Below, one piece after another: positions 44,274 through 54,414 of a DNA stretch of 64,000 bases (positions within the stretch are counted from its first letter, which is position 1; every line of letters begins with the position of its first letter). Below the pieces are notes generated by a model. The model saw only the letters and a list, made by a program, of their open reading frames with translations, had not been told where the DNA came from and made no database searches. The DNA comes from DATAES01 sp963721305. GTDB taxonomy: Bacteria; Actinomycetota; Acidimicrobiia; Acidimicrobiales; JACDCH01. The position numbers and the translations under genes were made by a program. The stretch spans positions 434,001-498,000 of the forward strand of contig CAVRIR010000004.1 in assembly GCA_963721305.1 (NCBI GenBank), written 5' to 3'.

Positions 44274-45215
44274 CTAACGCTTTCGGCCCGCGAACAAGGT
44301 GGGGGTGCCGGGCGGCGTGGCCAACTGCTGGAAGTCGACGTACCCAGCGTTGTCGAACAGCATGTTGGCTTCTTGGCGTGGGAGTGGTGTGCCCCCTGCT
44401 CGATAGGTCTTCCATTTGGTCACTGCGACCGACAGCGGCGTGCCTTCGAAGCGGCCTGCTCCGACGACAAGCCAACCGCCCGGTCGGAGCGCGTCGTGCA
44501 GACGGCCAAACGCGGTGGTGATGATGGAAGACGGGATGAACGGAGCTGGCAACCAGGCGAGATCGAAGCGTTGGCTATCCGTCAGTTCTTCCACCCCCTG
44601 GAGACGTAGTTCGACACGGTCCTGGCATCCGGCGGTAGCGATGGTTTGGTGAGCGAGCGCGAGAGCACGGGGGAGAACGTCGATCCCCATGACGGTCGCA
44701 GCCGGACGTGCGGCGCAGAACGCTGCGGTTATCGCTCCGATGCCGACACCGACGTCCAAGAAGGCGCCGCCGTCGCTGAAGCGGTCTTCGAGCCCGTCAA
44801 GCGACGGGATGACCGCCATCGCGAGCATCGTGCCGCCCAGCGCGGACGCTTGGCCCTGCGCGATGAGGGTGTCGTCGTCGTAGGCCGCCCAGGCCTCGCC
44901 ATCTGTCTCACCCACGATGCCGATCACGGCCCCAAGTTGTCGCATCGACGACACCCACCCCTGGGCGCGAGTCGCCAGACCGCTTCCCCCTTCGACAGCC
45001 ATTGCCGGCGGGACCGAGAACCCGTCAGCCCCGGCAATCAGCACGCCGCCCGAAACCAGGACTTCGGCCGCGACCCGGTCCTCCTCTGACACGACGGAGA
45101 CCGTCGTCGAGTCCAAGGCCCCGGCGTTGACGAGATGGACGAACGCGCCGATCAACCACGCCTGATCATCCGCATCGGTCAGTCGCTGCGCCCAACCGGC
45201 CGCGGGGTCGTCCAC
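44274..45215 (-). CDS. SAM-dependent methyltransferase
   Basis: This 313-residue protein has an N-terminal winged-helix-like dimerisation region (residues about 1-110). The methyltransferase core is FLDVGVGIGAITAAFCAARP, VMGIDVLPRALALA, FDLAWLPAPFIP, LRPGGWLVVGAGRF. It resembles small-molecule O-methyltransferase layouts. GTG at 45215. No partner gene is evident; it lies in the accessory stretch. Confidence 0.85.
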   Translation of the reverse strand: MDDPAAGWAQRLTDADDQAWLIGAFVHLVNAGALDSTTVSVVSEEDRVAAEVLVSGGVLIAGADGFSVPPAMAVEGGSGLATRAQGWVSSMRQLGAVIGIVGETDGEAWAAYDDDTLIAQGQASALGGTMLAMAVIPSLDGLEDRFSDGGAFLDVGVGIGAITAAFCAARPAATVMGIDVLPRALALAHQTIATAGCQDRVELRLQGVEELTDSQRFDLAWLPAPFIPSSIITTAFGRLHDALRPGGWLVVGAGRFEGTPLSVAVTKWKTYRAGGTPLPRQEANMLFDNAGYVDFQQLATPPGTPTLFAGRKR

Positions 45216-45498
45216 TCCGTACCCTCCTCACCCTCTCCCGGCCCGCGACTATCGCGCACGACCGCAAGGACAGCGCATACGTGCCGTTGTCGTGACTTCG
45301 ACGAGCTCGAGGAGTGTGTGGTACCGCGCGCGTGAGCGATACCGCGCACTTCGGGCATGACGACAAGCGAGCGCCGTAGCGCTGTAGCCGGCATCATTAC
45401 CGAGCGGTGCGGGGACCGCTCCAGAACGACTTGTTGCTGGAGCTGTGTCGACATCGACGGGGTAGCGCCCGAACTCGCGAGATCGGGTCACGCTCGAA

Positions 45499-45780
45499 TC
45501 AAGCAGCGCGTTGCTCCACAGCGCTGGCGAGCGCGCCGCTTGCAAGCCCCAGAAGTCCGCCCAGAAGTGCGGACGGAATCCCAAGTTCGAATACCGCGAA
45601 CCATGCGGTCGCTGGGTTCGCGGCGAGCCCGAGGGCAAGGCCTGCGACCGCACCGATGAGTCCGAACGCAATCACACCGGACCTCGCCCACCGCGACATG
45701 GTCGACTCAACGCTGTGCTTCTTGGTCGCGAGGAAGATGAGGAGTCCGACCGGTCCGAACAGCAAAAGTACGAGCGCCAT
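45499..45780 (-). CDS. Small membrane protein, unknown
   Basis: This 93-residue protein has three predicted membrane helices (MALVLLLFGPVGLLIFLA, GVIAFGLIGAVAGLALGLAA, GIPSALLGGLLGLASGALAS) and a charged first loop. ATG is preceded by GAGAGGTGAGCG. Nothing identifies its role. Confidence 0.65.
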   Translation of the reverse strand: MALVLLLFGPVGLLIFLATKKHSVESTMSRWARSGVIAFGLIGAVAGLALGLAANPATAWFAVFELGIPSALLGGLLGLASGALASAVEQRAA

Positions 45781-45943
45781 CGCTCACCTCTCTTGTTGAG
45801 AAAAGTTTACGCCGAGCGAGTGCCGAACTGCCGATCTCAACGTCCGCAACGTGCCGATCCCGCGGCCCGCATCCGACTCAGCGGTGGCGCCCGGGCGCTG
45901 GCAATCTGTGTGAACGAGCAAGCGTGAATCCTGGAGGCCCGGC

Positions 45944-46351
45944 ATGGCTGAGGTCATGAATCGACTGCTGTCGGCGATGAACGCACACGACCTCGACGCC
46001 TTCGTTGCATGCTTCGCGGCGGAGTACGACAGTCAGCAACCCGCCCACCCGAGTCGGGCCTTCCAAGGCAGCGACCAGGTTCGCAAGAACTGGGAGGGTG
46101 TCTTCGCCGGTGTCCCAGACTTCACCGCGGAACTCGTGCTCGCGGCAACAACACACGACGGTATCGAGGTCGGCGAGTGGCGCTGGCAGGGCACCTACAG
46201 GGACGGCTCACCCTTTGGCATGCAGGGCGTGATTGTGACCGGAGTCGACAACAACCAGATCGCGTGGGGCCGCTTGTACATGGAGCCCATCGAGTATGGA
46301 GGCGCGAACATCGATCAGATGGTGCAGGACACCTACCGCCCACACGAGTGA
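45944..46351 (+). CDS. SnoaL/NTF2-like protein
   Basis: This 135-residue protein has the SnoaL-like cone fold pattern: RLLSAMNAHDLDAFVACFAA, a mid-region GVFAGVPDFTAELVLAA, EVGEWRWQGTYRDGSPFGMQ, and IAWGRLYMEP. Such proteins are small enzymes or binding proteins; the active site cannot be inferred. ATG 45944 is preceded by TGGAGG. Confidence 0.82.
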   Translation: MAEVMNRLLSAMNAHDLDAFVACFAAEYDSQQPAHPSRAFQGSDQVRKNWEGVFAGVPDFTAELVLAATTHDGIEVGEWRWQGTYRDGSPFGMQGVIVTGVDNNQIAWGRLYMEPIEYGGANIDQMVQDTYRPHE

Positions 46352-46431
46352 GCAGGGACAACCAACACTGGAAGTGAAGCCGATTCCGCGGGGGTCGAGC
46401 GATCGTGTTGTCGGCTCTCTACGCTGCGGTG

Positions 46432-46764
46432 ATGGCGTACGACGAGAAGCTCGCGGAGCGCATCTGCGACCTCATGGCTGAGGAGCCCGACCTCACGCAG
46501 AAGAAGATGTTCGGTGGGCTCGCGTTCCTTATTGCCGGCAACATGGCGGTCGCCGCGAGCGGACAGGGCGGACTGATGGTGCGCGTCGACCCGGCGGAGG
46601 GCGACAAGTTGATCGCCACCACTCACGCTCGGGCGATGGAGATGCGGGGGCGCTCGATGAGCGGGTGGCTACGACTCGACTCGGGCGACGTGCGGCTCAA
46701 ACGACAGCTGGAGAAGTGGGTGACCCTGGGGGTTGGGTACGCGAAGACTCTTCCTCGCAAGTAG
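46432..46764 (+). CDS. TfoX N-terminal domain protein
   Basis: This 110-residue protein matches the TfoX-N domain: MAYDEKLAERICDLMAE, the hallmark KKMFGGLAFLIAGNMA, LMVRVDPAEGDKLI, and RGRSMSGWLRLDSGDV. These stand-alone domains are common in actinobacteria and their function is not settled. ATG 46432 gives the canonical start. Confidence 0.88.
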   Translation: MAYDEKLAERICDLMAEEPDLTQKKMFGGLAFLIAGNMAVAASGQGGLMVRVDPAEGDKLIATTHARAMEMRGRSMSGWLRLDSGDVRLKRQLEKWVTLGVGYAKTLPRK

Positions 46765-46778
46765 ACGATTCGCAGTAA

Positions 46779-47216
46779 CTGAGAGAGGCAGTTGATCTCG
46801 GAGACGCTAACTGGCGTCTGATTCTCGATCGATATGACGGCGTATGCCGAGCTGAGGTGGCGCGCCACCAGGGGGCATTCGTGAAGAGCACTGGCGACGG
46901 GATGCTCGCCCGTTTCGACAGCCCGAGCCGCGGTGTGGCGTGTGCCATTGCTATAAATGGCAGCGTCGGCCGACTGGGACTTCGCACGCGCGCCGGCGTG
47001 CACACCGGCGAGGTCGAACTGCGCGGCGATGATGTGAGCGGGGTCGCAGTGCACATCGCAGCCAGAGTCATGAGCACGGCGGGACCCGGCGAAGTCGTGG
47101 CGTCGAGGACCGTGCGCGACCTGGTCGTTGGCGCGAGCTTCGACTTCGACGACCGGGGTGAGCACGATCTCAAAGGCGTTCCCGGCTCGTGGAAGCTCTT
47201 CGCCGTCTCCAACTAA
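46779..47216 (+). pseudogene. Class III nucleotidyl cyclase domain, 5'-truncated
   Basis: After an in-frame TAA at 46776 the frame reads LGDANWRLILDRYDGVCRAE, then FVKSTGDGMLARFDSPSRG, LRTRAGVHTGEVELRGDDVS, VAVHIAARVMSTAGPGEVV and HDLKGVPGSWKLFAV. This is the C-terminal part of a cyclase domain. The first strand with its metal-binding aspartate (FTDIVGST in relatives) is missing, so it cannot be active. A GTG at 46857 could start a shorter product. Probably a remnant of a larger regulator. Confidence 0.8.
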
Positions 47217-47288
47217 CCCAAGCACCCTCAGCATCCTGTACGTGCCGTTCGCTCATGCGATCGAGCGAACCTGTTGCAACAATCGCTC

Positions 47289-47555
47289 TTACGCCGTCGC
47301 CGTCGTCGCGTTCACCCGCTCGAACTCGCCAGTCCACCGAACGTCCGCGAAGAGCTGGCCGCCGTCCGCTTCCGCGTGGTTGCTCGAACCGATGGCCCGC
47401 AACGGAAATGTTCCAGCGAGCGTTTCCGGATAGTTCGCCGGCGACCAACCTGCGCGCAAACCGGCAATCCCGCCGCTCTCGTCGGTGTCCCGGATCAGCA
47501 CGTGCGGGGAACCCGTACCCGAGCGGTCTCCGGCAGTTCCGGTCGGTCCGATCAA
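47289..47555 (-). CDS. Hypothetical protein, doubtful
   Basis: A frame of 88 residues from a TTG, with balanced composition (LAGTFPLRAIGSSNHAEADG, GQLFADVRWTGEFERV). Third-position GC is moderate. It has no recognised family and weak start. It is the only plausible coding content between the cyclase remnant and the large regulator gene. Confidence 0.3.
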   Translation of the reverse strand: MIGPTGTAGDRSGTGSPHVLIRDTDESGGIAGLRAGWSPANYPETLAGTFPLRAIGSSNHAEADGGQLFADVRWTGEFERVNATTATA

Positions 47556-47593
47556 CGCAGAACGTCGGCCGATCTTGCGATTATCGGTCGGGG

Positions 47594-50500
47594 TCAGGAC
47601 AGTTTCGACAACTCGGCGTTTGCCTGACGCTCCACCATGGCGTAGCCGCGGGCGGCGGCGCTGTCCCGTGCCTGCTCAAGCAGCGGCCGGGCGCGGTCGG
47701 CGTCTCCTGGCCCGTTGCGCGTACCGAGCATCCGACCCCACAGCATGTTGGTGTATGCCTCCGCGTACTTCATCTCGCCACGGGTGTTGAGCTCGGCCGC
47801 CTGTCCGAAGTACGACTCGGCCTCCTCGAAGCGCTCGACGACGGTGGCGAGCCCGCCGAGGAACGTCGCCACCGGCGCTTGGGGGTTGAGGCCGTTGTGC
47901 GGCACCTGGTCCCGGAACGGAGCGAGGCCTGTGATCAACGCTTCGCCATGGGCACGCAGCCTCAGCTCGATCACGACCCTCGCGTAGTAGACCATCCCGT
48001 CGAACCACGCGTTGTCGTCAGGCAAGGAGAACGAATCTGCCGCAGCTTCCTCTACCAACTCCCGGGCCGCCGCCTCGTTGCCCGCATCGAGGTGTGCCGA
48101 CGCCAAAACGGCCCTGAAGGTCGGAATCGATGGATTCTGCTCAGCAGCGTCGGCGACGAGCGACACCAGCTCTCCCAACCGGCCCTGCTCGTCGCGAGTG
48201 CTCATGAGCTGTACTCCGTAGAAAACAAGGGCGTCGGGCTGTCCGCCTGCCGTGCCCACCTCGAGGGCCGCGGCGGCGAGCCGTTCGGCCTCTTCGGTGT
48301 CACCGTGCAGCAAGGCGACAGCGGCGCCGGCAAAGGTGGCGGACCACAGGAACGAAGGCTGCCCGAGCTTCTCCGCCATCGCATGCACATTCGCCAGACG
48401 TTCCCCGGCCAGCTCGAACCGGCCGGCGCGGACGGCAAGCTCGCAACCGACGTTGCCGACGGAAAGCAGGGCCAACGGGTCGTCCAGGTCCTGGGCCACG
48501 GCCAATGCCTCCGCAGTGTCCGCCAACTCTGTGGCGAGTGTCGATGGAGCGATTAGGGCATTGGCGCAACTTCTCACGACATCGACGAAGGTGGCCCGAT
48601 CCCCCAGGCGACGGGCGATCGCTTTGGCCTCGTCGGCCAGGGCGAGGCGGCGCTCGAGCGGGCTGTGGTAGACGAGCTCACTGCACAACGTGGCGAGAAG
48701 ACGCGCCCGTTCGGGGCTGTCGGTCTCAGGAAGGGCGTCGAGCGCCGCCTCGAGCACGTCGACCTTGTCGGCGTCGAGCTGCCCCAACGCACTGAAGAAC
48801 CCGCGGCTGTTGGCCAGTGCCGCCGCCACCAGCCGATCGGTGTCACCGAGCCCCTGCGCCCCCCGGGCCGCCTCCAGGAGAGTCGCCCGGAACGAGTCGA
48901 TGCCCGCCTGGCGCTGGGCGGTGCCGAGGCCGAGCAACAGGTCGATGCGGGTCAGTGGGTCGACGCTTGCAGTGTGGGCGGCGAGGTCGAGCGCCTGGGA
49001 GAAGTAACGGACCGCATCGTCAGGAGCCAGCGCCTCGAGGGCGGCGTCGCCCGCCCGCTTGGCATACGAGATGGCCTTGTCCGAGTCGGTGGGCCTGGTG
49101 GCGAGGAGGAAGTGCCTGGCCAGTTCCCCGACGAGGTCCTTGCTGGTCTCTCTGTAAAGGCGCTCGATGGCCTCGCCTACGGCCTTGTGCAGCCGGGTGC
49201 GCCTCGTCCCGCCGAGGTCGTCGTAGAGGGTGTGTTGGACCAGCGCGTGAGAGAAGGTGTAGCGCCCCGGTGAGTCGGAGAGTTCGTGTACGACCGCGGC
49301 ACGCTGGGCCTCGTCGAGCAGGTCGATGAGCTCGTCCTCGTCGACCTTGGTCGTCTCGGCCAACAGGTCGAGGCCGAAGTCGCGCCCGATCACCGCTGCC
49401 GTGGACAAGACCTTGGTCGCGCCCTTCCCCGAGGCGTGAGACCCGGGTGGCGATGACCGTCCGCACACTGGGGGGAAGGGAGAACGGACCGTCGGTGTCT
49501 TTGGCCGTCCAGCGCCCGGTGGTGGCGTCCTGGAAGATGTCACCGGACTCCGACAGGCTTCGCAACACTTCGGCCACGAAGAAGGGATTGCCGTCGGTCT
49601 CCCGGTAGAGCTGATGGGCCAGTCCGACCCCGGCGTCGTCGAGCTCGTGCCCGGCGGCTGACTCCATGAAGGCGATCACCCCGGTGTCCTCCAGGCCCTT
49701 CAAGTCGATGGTGGAGAGACGGGTCGGCTCCCGGTGCAGCGCGGCCAGGGCTTCGGTGAGGGGGTGCGCGGCCGAGAGCTCCCCGTCGCGATAGGTCCCG
49801 AGGACCAACAGAGGAATGGCCGAGGAGTTGGCGATGACGTGGCGGAGGAGTTGCAGACTCGGCTTGTCGGCCCAGTGCAGGTCGTCGAGCAGGAGGACGA
49901 CCGGACGCTGGCGGCTCGCCTCCTCCAGCAGTCCCACCACGGCGGCATAGAGGAGGTAGCGCTCGGTGTCTGGATCAGTGGTCTGGAGCGGCGGGAGATC
50001 GCCGAGGCGCTGACCGATGGCGGGCACCATGCGAGCCAGCTCCCCGCCATGGCTGGCCACATGGGTTCGGAGCAGCTCTTCGTCGGCGTGGGCCACCAAA
50101 TGCGAGAGGGCCTCGTGGAACGGACGATACGGTGCTCCCACCTCCTCGTCGCAGCGACCGAGCAGCACCGTCATCCCACCGTCGTGTGCGTGTCGGGCGA
50201 GCTCGGACACCAGGGTGGTCTTTCCCTGGCCCGGTTCCCCCGCCAAGAGGATCAGCTCCCGTCCTTCGCCGCTGGTCACACGTTTGGCCGCGGCATCCAG
50301 GAGGGCGAGCTCGTTCTCCCGACCGATGACCCCGACGGCGGGAGGACGGGTCAGGCGGGTGGGTAGCGGCACCCTTCCCGATCCGGGTGCGTCGGCTTGG
50401 AGAGGCTCCCAGGAGACCTGGAGGGTTTCGATGGGGTCGGGCAGGCCCTTCAGCTCCAGTTCTCCGAGCGAGGCGAAGGTGTGTGCGCCTCTGCGACCGG

Positions 50501-50915
50501 CGTTGGCCCGCACCAAGACGGAAGCCAGGATCTGGCCGCCCTCGGCTCGAGCGCAGAGGCGGGCCGCCTCTACGACCGGGTCGCCGAAGTAGTCGTCGGC
50601 CTCCCTGCTCGCCTCGCCCGAGCTCAACCCCACCCGGAGCCCGAGTGGCCTGTCCGCACCGGCGTTGTCGCGGTGGACGACCTGCTGCATGGTCACCGCG
50701 CAACTCAGCGCCGCCGACGCGGCCGGGAAGACAACCATCAGGCCGTCGCCCAGGTTCTTCACCTCGGTGCCCCCGGAGGTGGCGACGGCCTGGCGGAGGG
50801 CCGAGAAGTGCTTGTGGCGCACCTCGTCGCCTGCTTCAGGGGTCAATGAAGAGGCGAGCTCAGTCGAACCCACCAGATCAGTGAAGAGCACCGTGATGCT
50901 CTCGGTGGTGGCCAC
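47594..50915 (-). pseudogene. Cyclase-AAA-TPR regulator with single frameshift
   Basis: The gene encodes about 1106 residues over two frames. The first has a class III cyclase domain (SITVLFTDLVGSTELASSL, LGDGLMVVFPAA, RVGLSSGEAS) and an ATPase domain with Walker A GEPGQGKTT and Walker B VVLLLDDLHWAD. The second, from about 49430, continues VLSTAAVIGRDFGLDLLAE and a long TPR region. One extra G at about 49421-49430 separates them. Such proteins act as signal-dependent regulators in actinobacteria. The start is GTG 50915. Confidence 0.85.
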
Positions 50916-51270
50916 CGAACCCCCTGTCGCTGCAAGTAGGCGAAAGATTAGGCGGGATCAGATCGGGGGTTTCTTCAGGTGTGGCGATCGACGGCGCAGC
51001 CGAGGGCGGCGTGGCTGCCCTTCGTGATAGGGCGATACCGGCATGTTCATCCATCGAAGTGACCCGGCGATACGAGCCGATACCGACGGTATCGCCCGCC
51101 ACAACCCCCGGAGTACGAGGACGTCGATTGTCCGCGGAGAGTCCTCAGAGCCCCGAATCGTCCGCGAAAACGCCCCAGAGCGCGAAATGAATGTGGTCTG
51201 TTTGTGGTCTGTTGGCCTACCCAGCGAGTAGGCCGCCGACGACGCACATGCCGTGACCAGCACTTTTTGT
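50916..51270. other. Intergenic stretch with hairpins, no gene
   Basis: No coding frame is supported. An inverted repeat GGCGATAC...GTATCGCC lies at about 51069-51097. A perfect hairpin GGCCTAC-N7-GTAGGCC at about 51213-51233 lies just downstream of the tRNA-Pro 3' end and may terminate its transcript. Confidence 0.45.
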
Positions 51271-51347
51271 TGGTCGGGGAGGCGGGATTTGAACCCACGA
51301 CCTCTGCGTCCCGAACGCAGCGCGCTGCCAAACTGCGCCACTCCCCG
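51271..51347 (-). tRNA. tRNA-Pro (CGG anticodon)
   Basis: The minus strand gives a 77-nt tRNA. The acceptor CGGGGAG pairs with CTCCCCG, the anticodon stem-loop is CTGCG-TTCGGGA-CGCAG, and the T-arm is GTGGG-TTCAAAT-CCCGC. The discriminator is A and CCA is encoded, unlike tRNA-Ser in this window. The degraded accessory stretch begins on its 3' side, so it is a candidate integration site. Confidence 0.95.
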
Positions 51348-51422
51348 TGGAGCGGTCGACTGTACCCGACCGGCGAACCCGCTCCGAAGGCGGAAACCCG
51401 GACCACGCTTCAGGGGCGGCGA

Positions 51423-51842
51423 CTACAGACGGAGCGGCTCGCCGGCGTCGTCCGGGACGCCTTCGGTGTACGTGCCGCCGTCGAGCAGGGCGGTCGCGGC
51501 TTTGCGGAGGCGGAAGGCGTCGATCGGCTTGATGAGCCAGCCGTCGGCATCGGAGCGGCGGGCCAGGAAGATGTCGGCCTCGCGGTCGAGGAGCATCAGC
51601 ACGGGGACCCGGGGCAGACGTCCGACGCCGGACTCGAGCCGCAGGGCCATGCACGTGGCCATCCCGCCCATGTTGCCGATCTGGAGATCGAGCACGACCA
51701 GCTCGGGTTCGAGCTCCGCCACGGTATGTAGCACGTCCATCCCTCTGCGTACCCACTGCACCGCACGCTCGGAATTCGCGAGCGCGGCTTCGACTTCGTC
51801 GTGGATCCAGTCGGCGTCCGCCGCCACCAGCACGTCAGGCAC
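51423..51842 (-). CDS. Response regulator receiver-domain protein
   Basis: This 139-residue single receiver domain has the phospho-acceptor D52 in ELVVLDLQIG and the conserved lysine in WLIKPIDAFRL (about K105). Its acidic pocket (AADADW) is near the N-terminus. It has no output domain, so it probably acts by protein contact. The start is GTG 51842. It is divergent from an anti-sigma antagonist gene 91 bp away, which suggests a shared signalling role. Confidence 0.87.
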   Translation of the reverse strand: MPDVLVAADADWIHDEVEAALANSERAVQWVRRGMDVLHTVAELEPELVVLDLQIGNMGGMATCMALRLESGVGRLPRVPVLMLLDREADIFLARRSDADGWLIKPIDAFRLRKAATALLDGGTYTEGVPDDAGEPLRL

Positions 51843-51933
51843 GGCGGGAGGCTAGCGGCGCCGTCCCGAGGGAAGCATCTTTGTCGCGGCTGGCTACGAT
51901 CGGAATCGCATCCGCACCTTTTCCGGAGGACGA

Positions 51934-52290
51934 GTGCTCGAAATCCAGGTGGAGGAATCCACCGACTACGTCGTTTGCCGACCCGTCGGCGAGCTCGACG
52001 CCTACACCGTCGGCCAGTTCCGTGAACGTCTCGCGGAACTCGCAGCTTCGCCCCGGCTCCTGATCGATCTCTCGTCGGTGCCGTTCATGGACTCGGCCGG
52101 CCTCGGCGCGCTCATCGGTGGCATCCGCCGGGCTCGCGAAGCGGGCGGCGACGTCGCCGTCGCGTGCAGCCGTCCCACGCTCACCCGCCTGCTCCACACC
52201 ACCGGGTTCGATCGAATCGTCCCCGTGACCGACACCGTCGAGGCAGCCGCCACCGCGCTCGTGACCGTCGACGACGGCTCGTCCGCATAA
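51934..52290 (+). CDS. STAS-domain anti-sigma factor antagonist
   Basis: This 118-residue SpoIIAA/RsbV-like protein has GELDAYTVGQFRERL, LLIDLSSVPFMDSAGLGALI with the phosphorylatable serine (S54), and a C-terminal FDRIVPVTDTVEAA. When dephosphorylated it would bind an anti-sigma kinase and free a sigma factor. GTG 51934 follows CCGGAGGAC. The cognate kinase and sigma factor are not in the window. Confidence 0.92.
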   Translation: MLEIQVEESTDYVVCRPVGELDAYTVGQFRERLAELAASPRLLIDLSSVPFMDSAGLGALIGGIRRAREAGGDVAVACSRPTLTRLLHTTGFDRIVPVTDTVEAAATALVTVDDGSSA

Positions 52291-52326
52291 CCGGAGCGCT
52301 GGCGCACCAGAGCACACCGCGCACAC

Positions 52327-53409
52327 CTACGCGAACAGGTAGTCGCCCACCTCGGCGAGTCCTTCGAGGTCGTGGACGTCCGACCGCAGGAAGGGCACCC
52401 GCACGATCGGCGCCGGCGCCACCCGCTCGGCCAGTCCCAGCAGGTGCTCTTCCTCTCGGGACGCGACCAGCCTGAAGTCGGCGAGGTTGGCGTACAGCCC
52501 ACCGAGGTCCGTGCCGTCGAGGGTGCGCGCCCGCTCCCGAGTCGCCTCGGCCAAGCCGTCGCCGAACTTCGGATGCATCCGGTTCACGATCAACGCCCGC
52601 ACCTCGATGTGCGCCTCGTGCAGGCGGCGGGCGAAGAAGTCCGCCTCGTCGACCGTGTCGCGCCGCGGCGACGCCACCAACACGAACGCCGTCTTCGGTG
52701 AAGACAGCAGTTCGAACACCGTGTTGGCGCGGTGCTTGAAACCTTCTTCCATCCCGGAGAACGCGGTGAAGAAGGTGATCGCATCTTCGATGACCTCGGC
52801 CCCCACGACCTTCGACAACGTCCGCACGAACGCCTGCGCGGCGACGTTGGCGGCCTTCATCAGCCCCCGCGTCGGCGCCATGAGGATGCGGTACAGCCGG
52901 TGGTCGAGGAAGCGGGTCAGCCGCCGCGGCGCGTCGAGGAAGTCGAGCGCGTGGCGAGTCGGCGGCGTGTCGACGACGACGAGGTCGAAGTCGCTGTCGC
53001 AATGGAGCTCGTACAGCTTCTCCATCGCCATGTACTCCTGCGTGCCCGACAGCGCGCCCGAGATGTTCTTGTAGAAGCGGTTGCCGAGGATGCGATCTGC
53101 TTGCGCGGGATCGACGGAGTGCTTCACCACGAGGTCGTCGAACGTCGACTTCGTGTCGAGCATCATCGCCCAGAGCTCGCCTTCCCACTCGCCGTCGATC
53201 TGCGACGGCGTGTTGCTCAGTCCTTCGAGTCCGAGCGCGTCAGCGAGGCGCTTCGCAGGATCGATGGTGACGACGACGGCCCGCCGTCCGGCGCGCGCAC
53301 CTTCGAGCGCGAGGACCGCCGCGGTCGTGGTCTTGCCGACGCCGCCCGATCCCGCCGTGACGATGATGTCGGCCTCGCGCACGAGACGCGCCAGCTCCGG
53401 TTGCGTCAC
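52327..53409 (-). CDS. ArsA/GET3-family ATPase (second of pair)
   Basis: This 360-residue ATPase has the deviant Walker A GSGGVGKTT, VVTIDPAKRLADALGL, VVVDTPPTRHALDFLDAP, and VASPRRDTVDEADFFARRL. Paired ArsA-like ATPases next to a WhiB gene are conserved in Streptomyces and mycobacteria (Rv3679-Rv3680), where they are not arsenic pumps. GTG 53409 follows the first ATPase stop by 12 nt. A heterodimer with its neighbour is likely. Confidence 0.93.
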   Translation of the reverse strand: MTQPELARLVREADIIVTAGSGGVGKTTTAAVLALEGARAGRRAVVVTIDPAKRLADALGLEGLSNTPSQIDGEWEGELWAMMLDTKSTFDDLVVKHSVDPAQADRILGNRFYKNISGALSGTQEYMAMEKLYELHCDSDFDLVVVDTPPTRHALDFLDAPRRLTRFLDHRLYRILMAPTRGLMKAANVAAQAFVRTLSKVVGAEVIEDAITFFTAFSGMEEGFKHRANTVFELLSSPKTAFVLVASPRRDTVDEADFFARRLHEAHIEVRALIVNRMHPKFGDGLAEATRERARTLDGTDLGGLYANLADFRLVASREEEHLLGLAERVAPAPIVRVPFLRSDVHDLEGLAEVGDYLFA

Positions 53410-53421
53410 GGCATCACCGGC

Positions 53422-54393
53422 TCACCGGGACGATCCTTGCAACGCACCGATCTCTCCGAGGAGAGCGGTCGCGAGCACGTCGAGATCGCTCCTTCCGAGA
53501 TCGGCGTTGAACAGATAGGGAAGGTGCAGCTGCGGCAGCGGGAGCTGTGACGCGAGCCGCTCGACCTGCTCGTGTTGCAGCACCATTCGGTGCCGGCGGA
53601 AGTCTGCGGCCGCGGCCAACGACTCCGATTCGCCGTTGCGCAACGCGGTGTGGGCAGCCGAGGCAGCCGCGGCCGGATCGGTGGCGAGACCCGGCAGATC
53701 GGGATACAAGCCGTTGACGACGACGGGACCGAGGGCCACACCGACCCGGTCTTCGAGGTGGTACGCGGTGTCGACCAGTTCGTTCACCGGTGTCTCTTCG
53801 GGGAGCGTCACGAGCATCACCTGGCAACGCTCGTGATCGGTCAACATCTCGAGCACGTCGCGCGCCTGGCTGTTGATCGGGCCGACCCGTACGGCGTCGA
53901 GCAAGGCCCGCGCCGAGAGCAGGAACGTGATCGCGTGGCCGGCGGCAGGTGCGTCGAGGATGAGGAGGTCGGCCTTGCCCGTGCGCTCGAGCTGCTTGAC
54001 CTTGCCGAGGATGAGGATGTCCTTGATCCCCGGCGCCGCCGTGGCCACGACGTCGAGGGCGCCGGAGGACACGAGCCGTCGCGAGATCCTCGACATCCCG
54101 TGGTCCTGCAGGTACTCGAGCAGGGCGTCGTCCGGCGTGAGCGTCCGGCCCCGGATGTCCGCGGCACCCTCCGGACCGCCGCCGGACGACAGCGTGATCT
54201 CGTCGTAGGTGAGCGGTTCGCGGCCGAACAACGCCGCCAGCCCGGATTTGCCCTCGACCTCGACGATCAGTGCGGACAGGCCCGACAGCGCCGCGGCGCG
54301 AGCGAGCGTGGCGGAAACGGTGGTTTTGCCCACGCCGCCCTTCCCGGCCACGATGACGAGGCGGGATGCAGCGAAGAACTGCGCTGGATCCAC
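53422..54393 (-). CDS. ArsA/GET3-family ATPase (first of pair)
   Basis: This 323-residue ATPase has Walker A GKGGVGKTT, LIVEVEGKSGLAALFG, LLILDAPAAGHAITFLLSA, and VMLVTLPEETPVNELVDTAY. GTG 54393 lies 6 nt after GAAGGG; a TTG two codons upstream is less well placed. It is divergent from the NfeD gene with only a 21-bp gap, so the promoters must lie within coding or very short sequence. Confidence 0.92.
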   Translation of the reverse strand: MDPAQFFAASRLVIVAGKGGVGKTTVSATLARAAALSGLSALIVEVEGKSGLAALFGREPLTYDEITLSSGGGPEGAADIRGRTLTPDDALLEYLQDHGMSRISRRLVSSGALDVVATAAPGIKDILILGKVKQLERTGKADLLILDAPAAGHAITFLLSARALLDAVRVGPINSQARDVLEMLTDHERCQVMLVTLPEETPVNELVDTAYHLEDRVGVALGPVVVNGLYPDLPGLATDPAAAASAAHTALRNGESESLAAAADFRRHRMVLQHEQVERLASQLPLPQLHLPYLFNADLGRSDLDVLATALLGEIGALQGSSR

Positions 54394-54414
54394 GGTCAAC
54401 CCTTCGGAGCGAGC

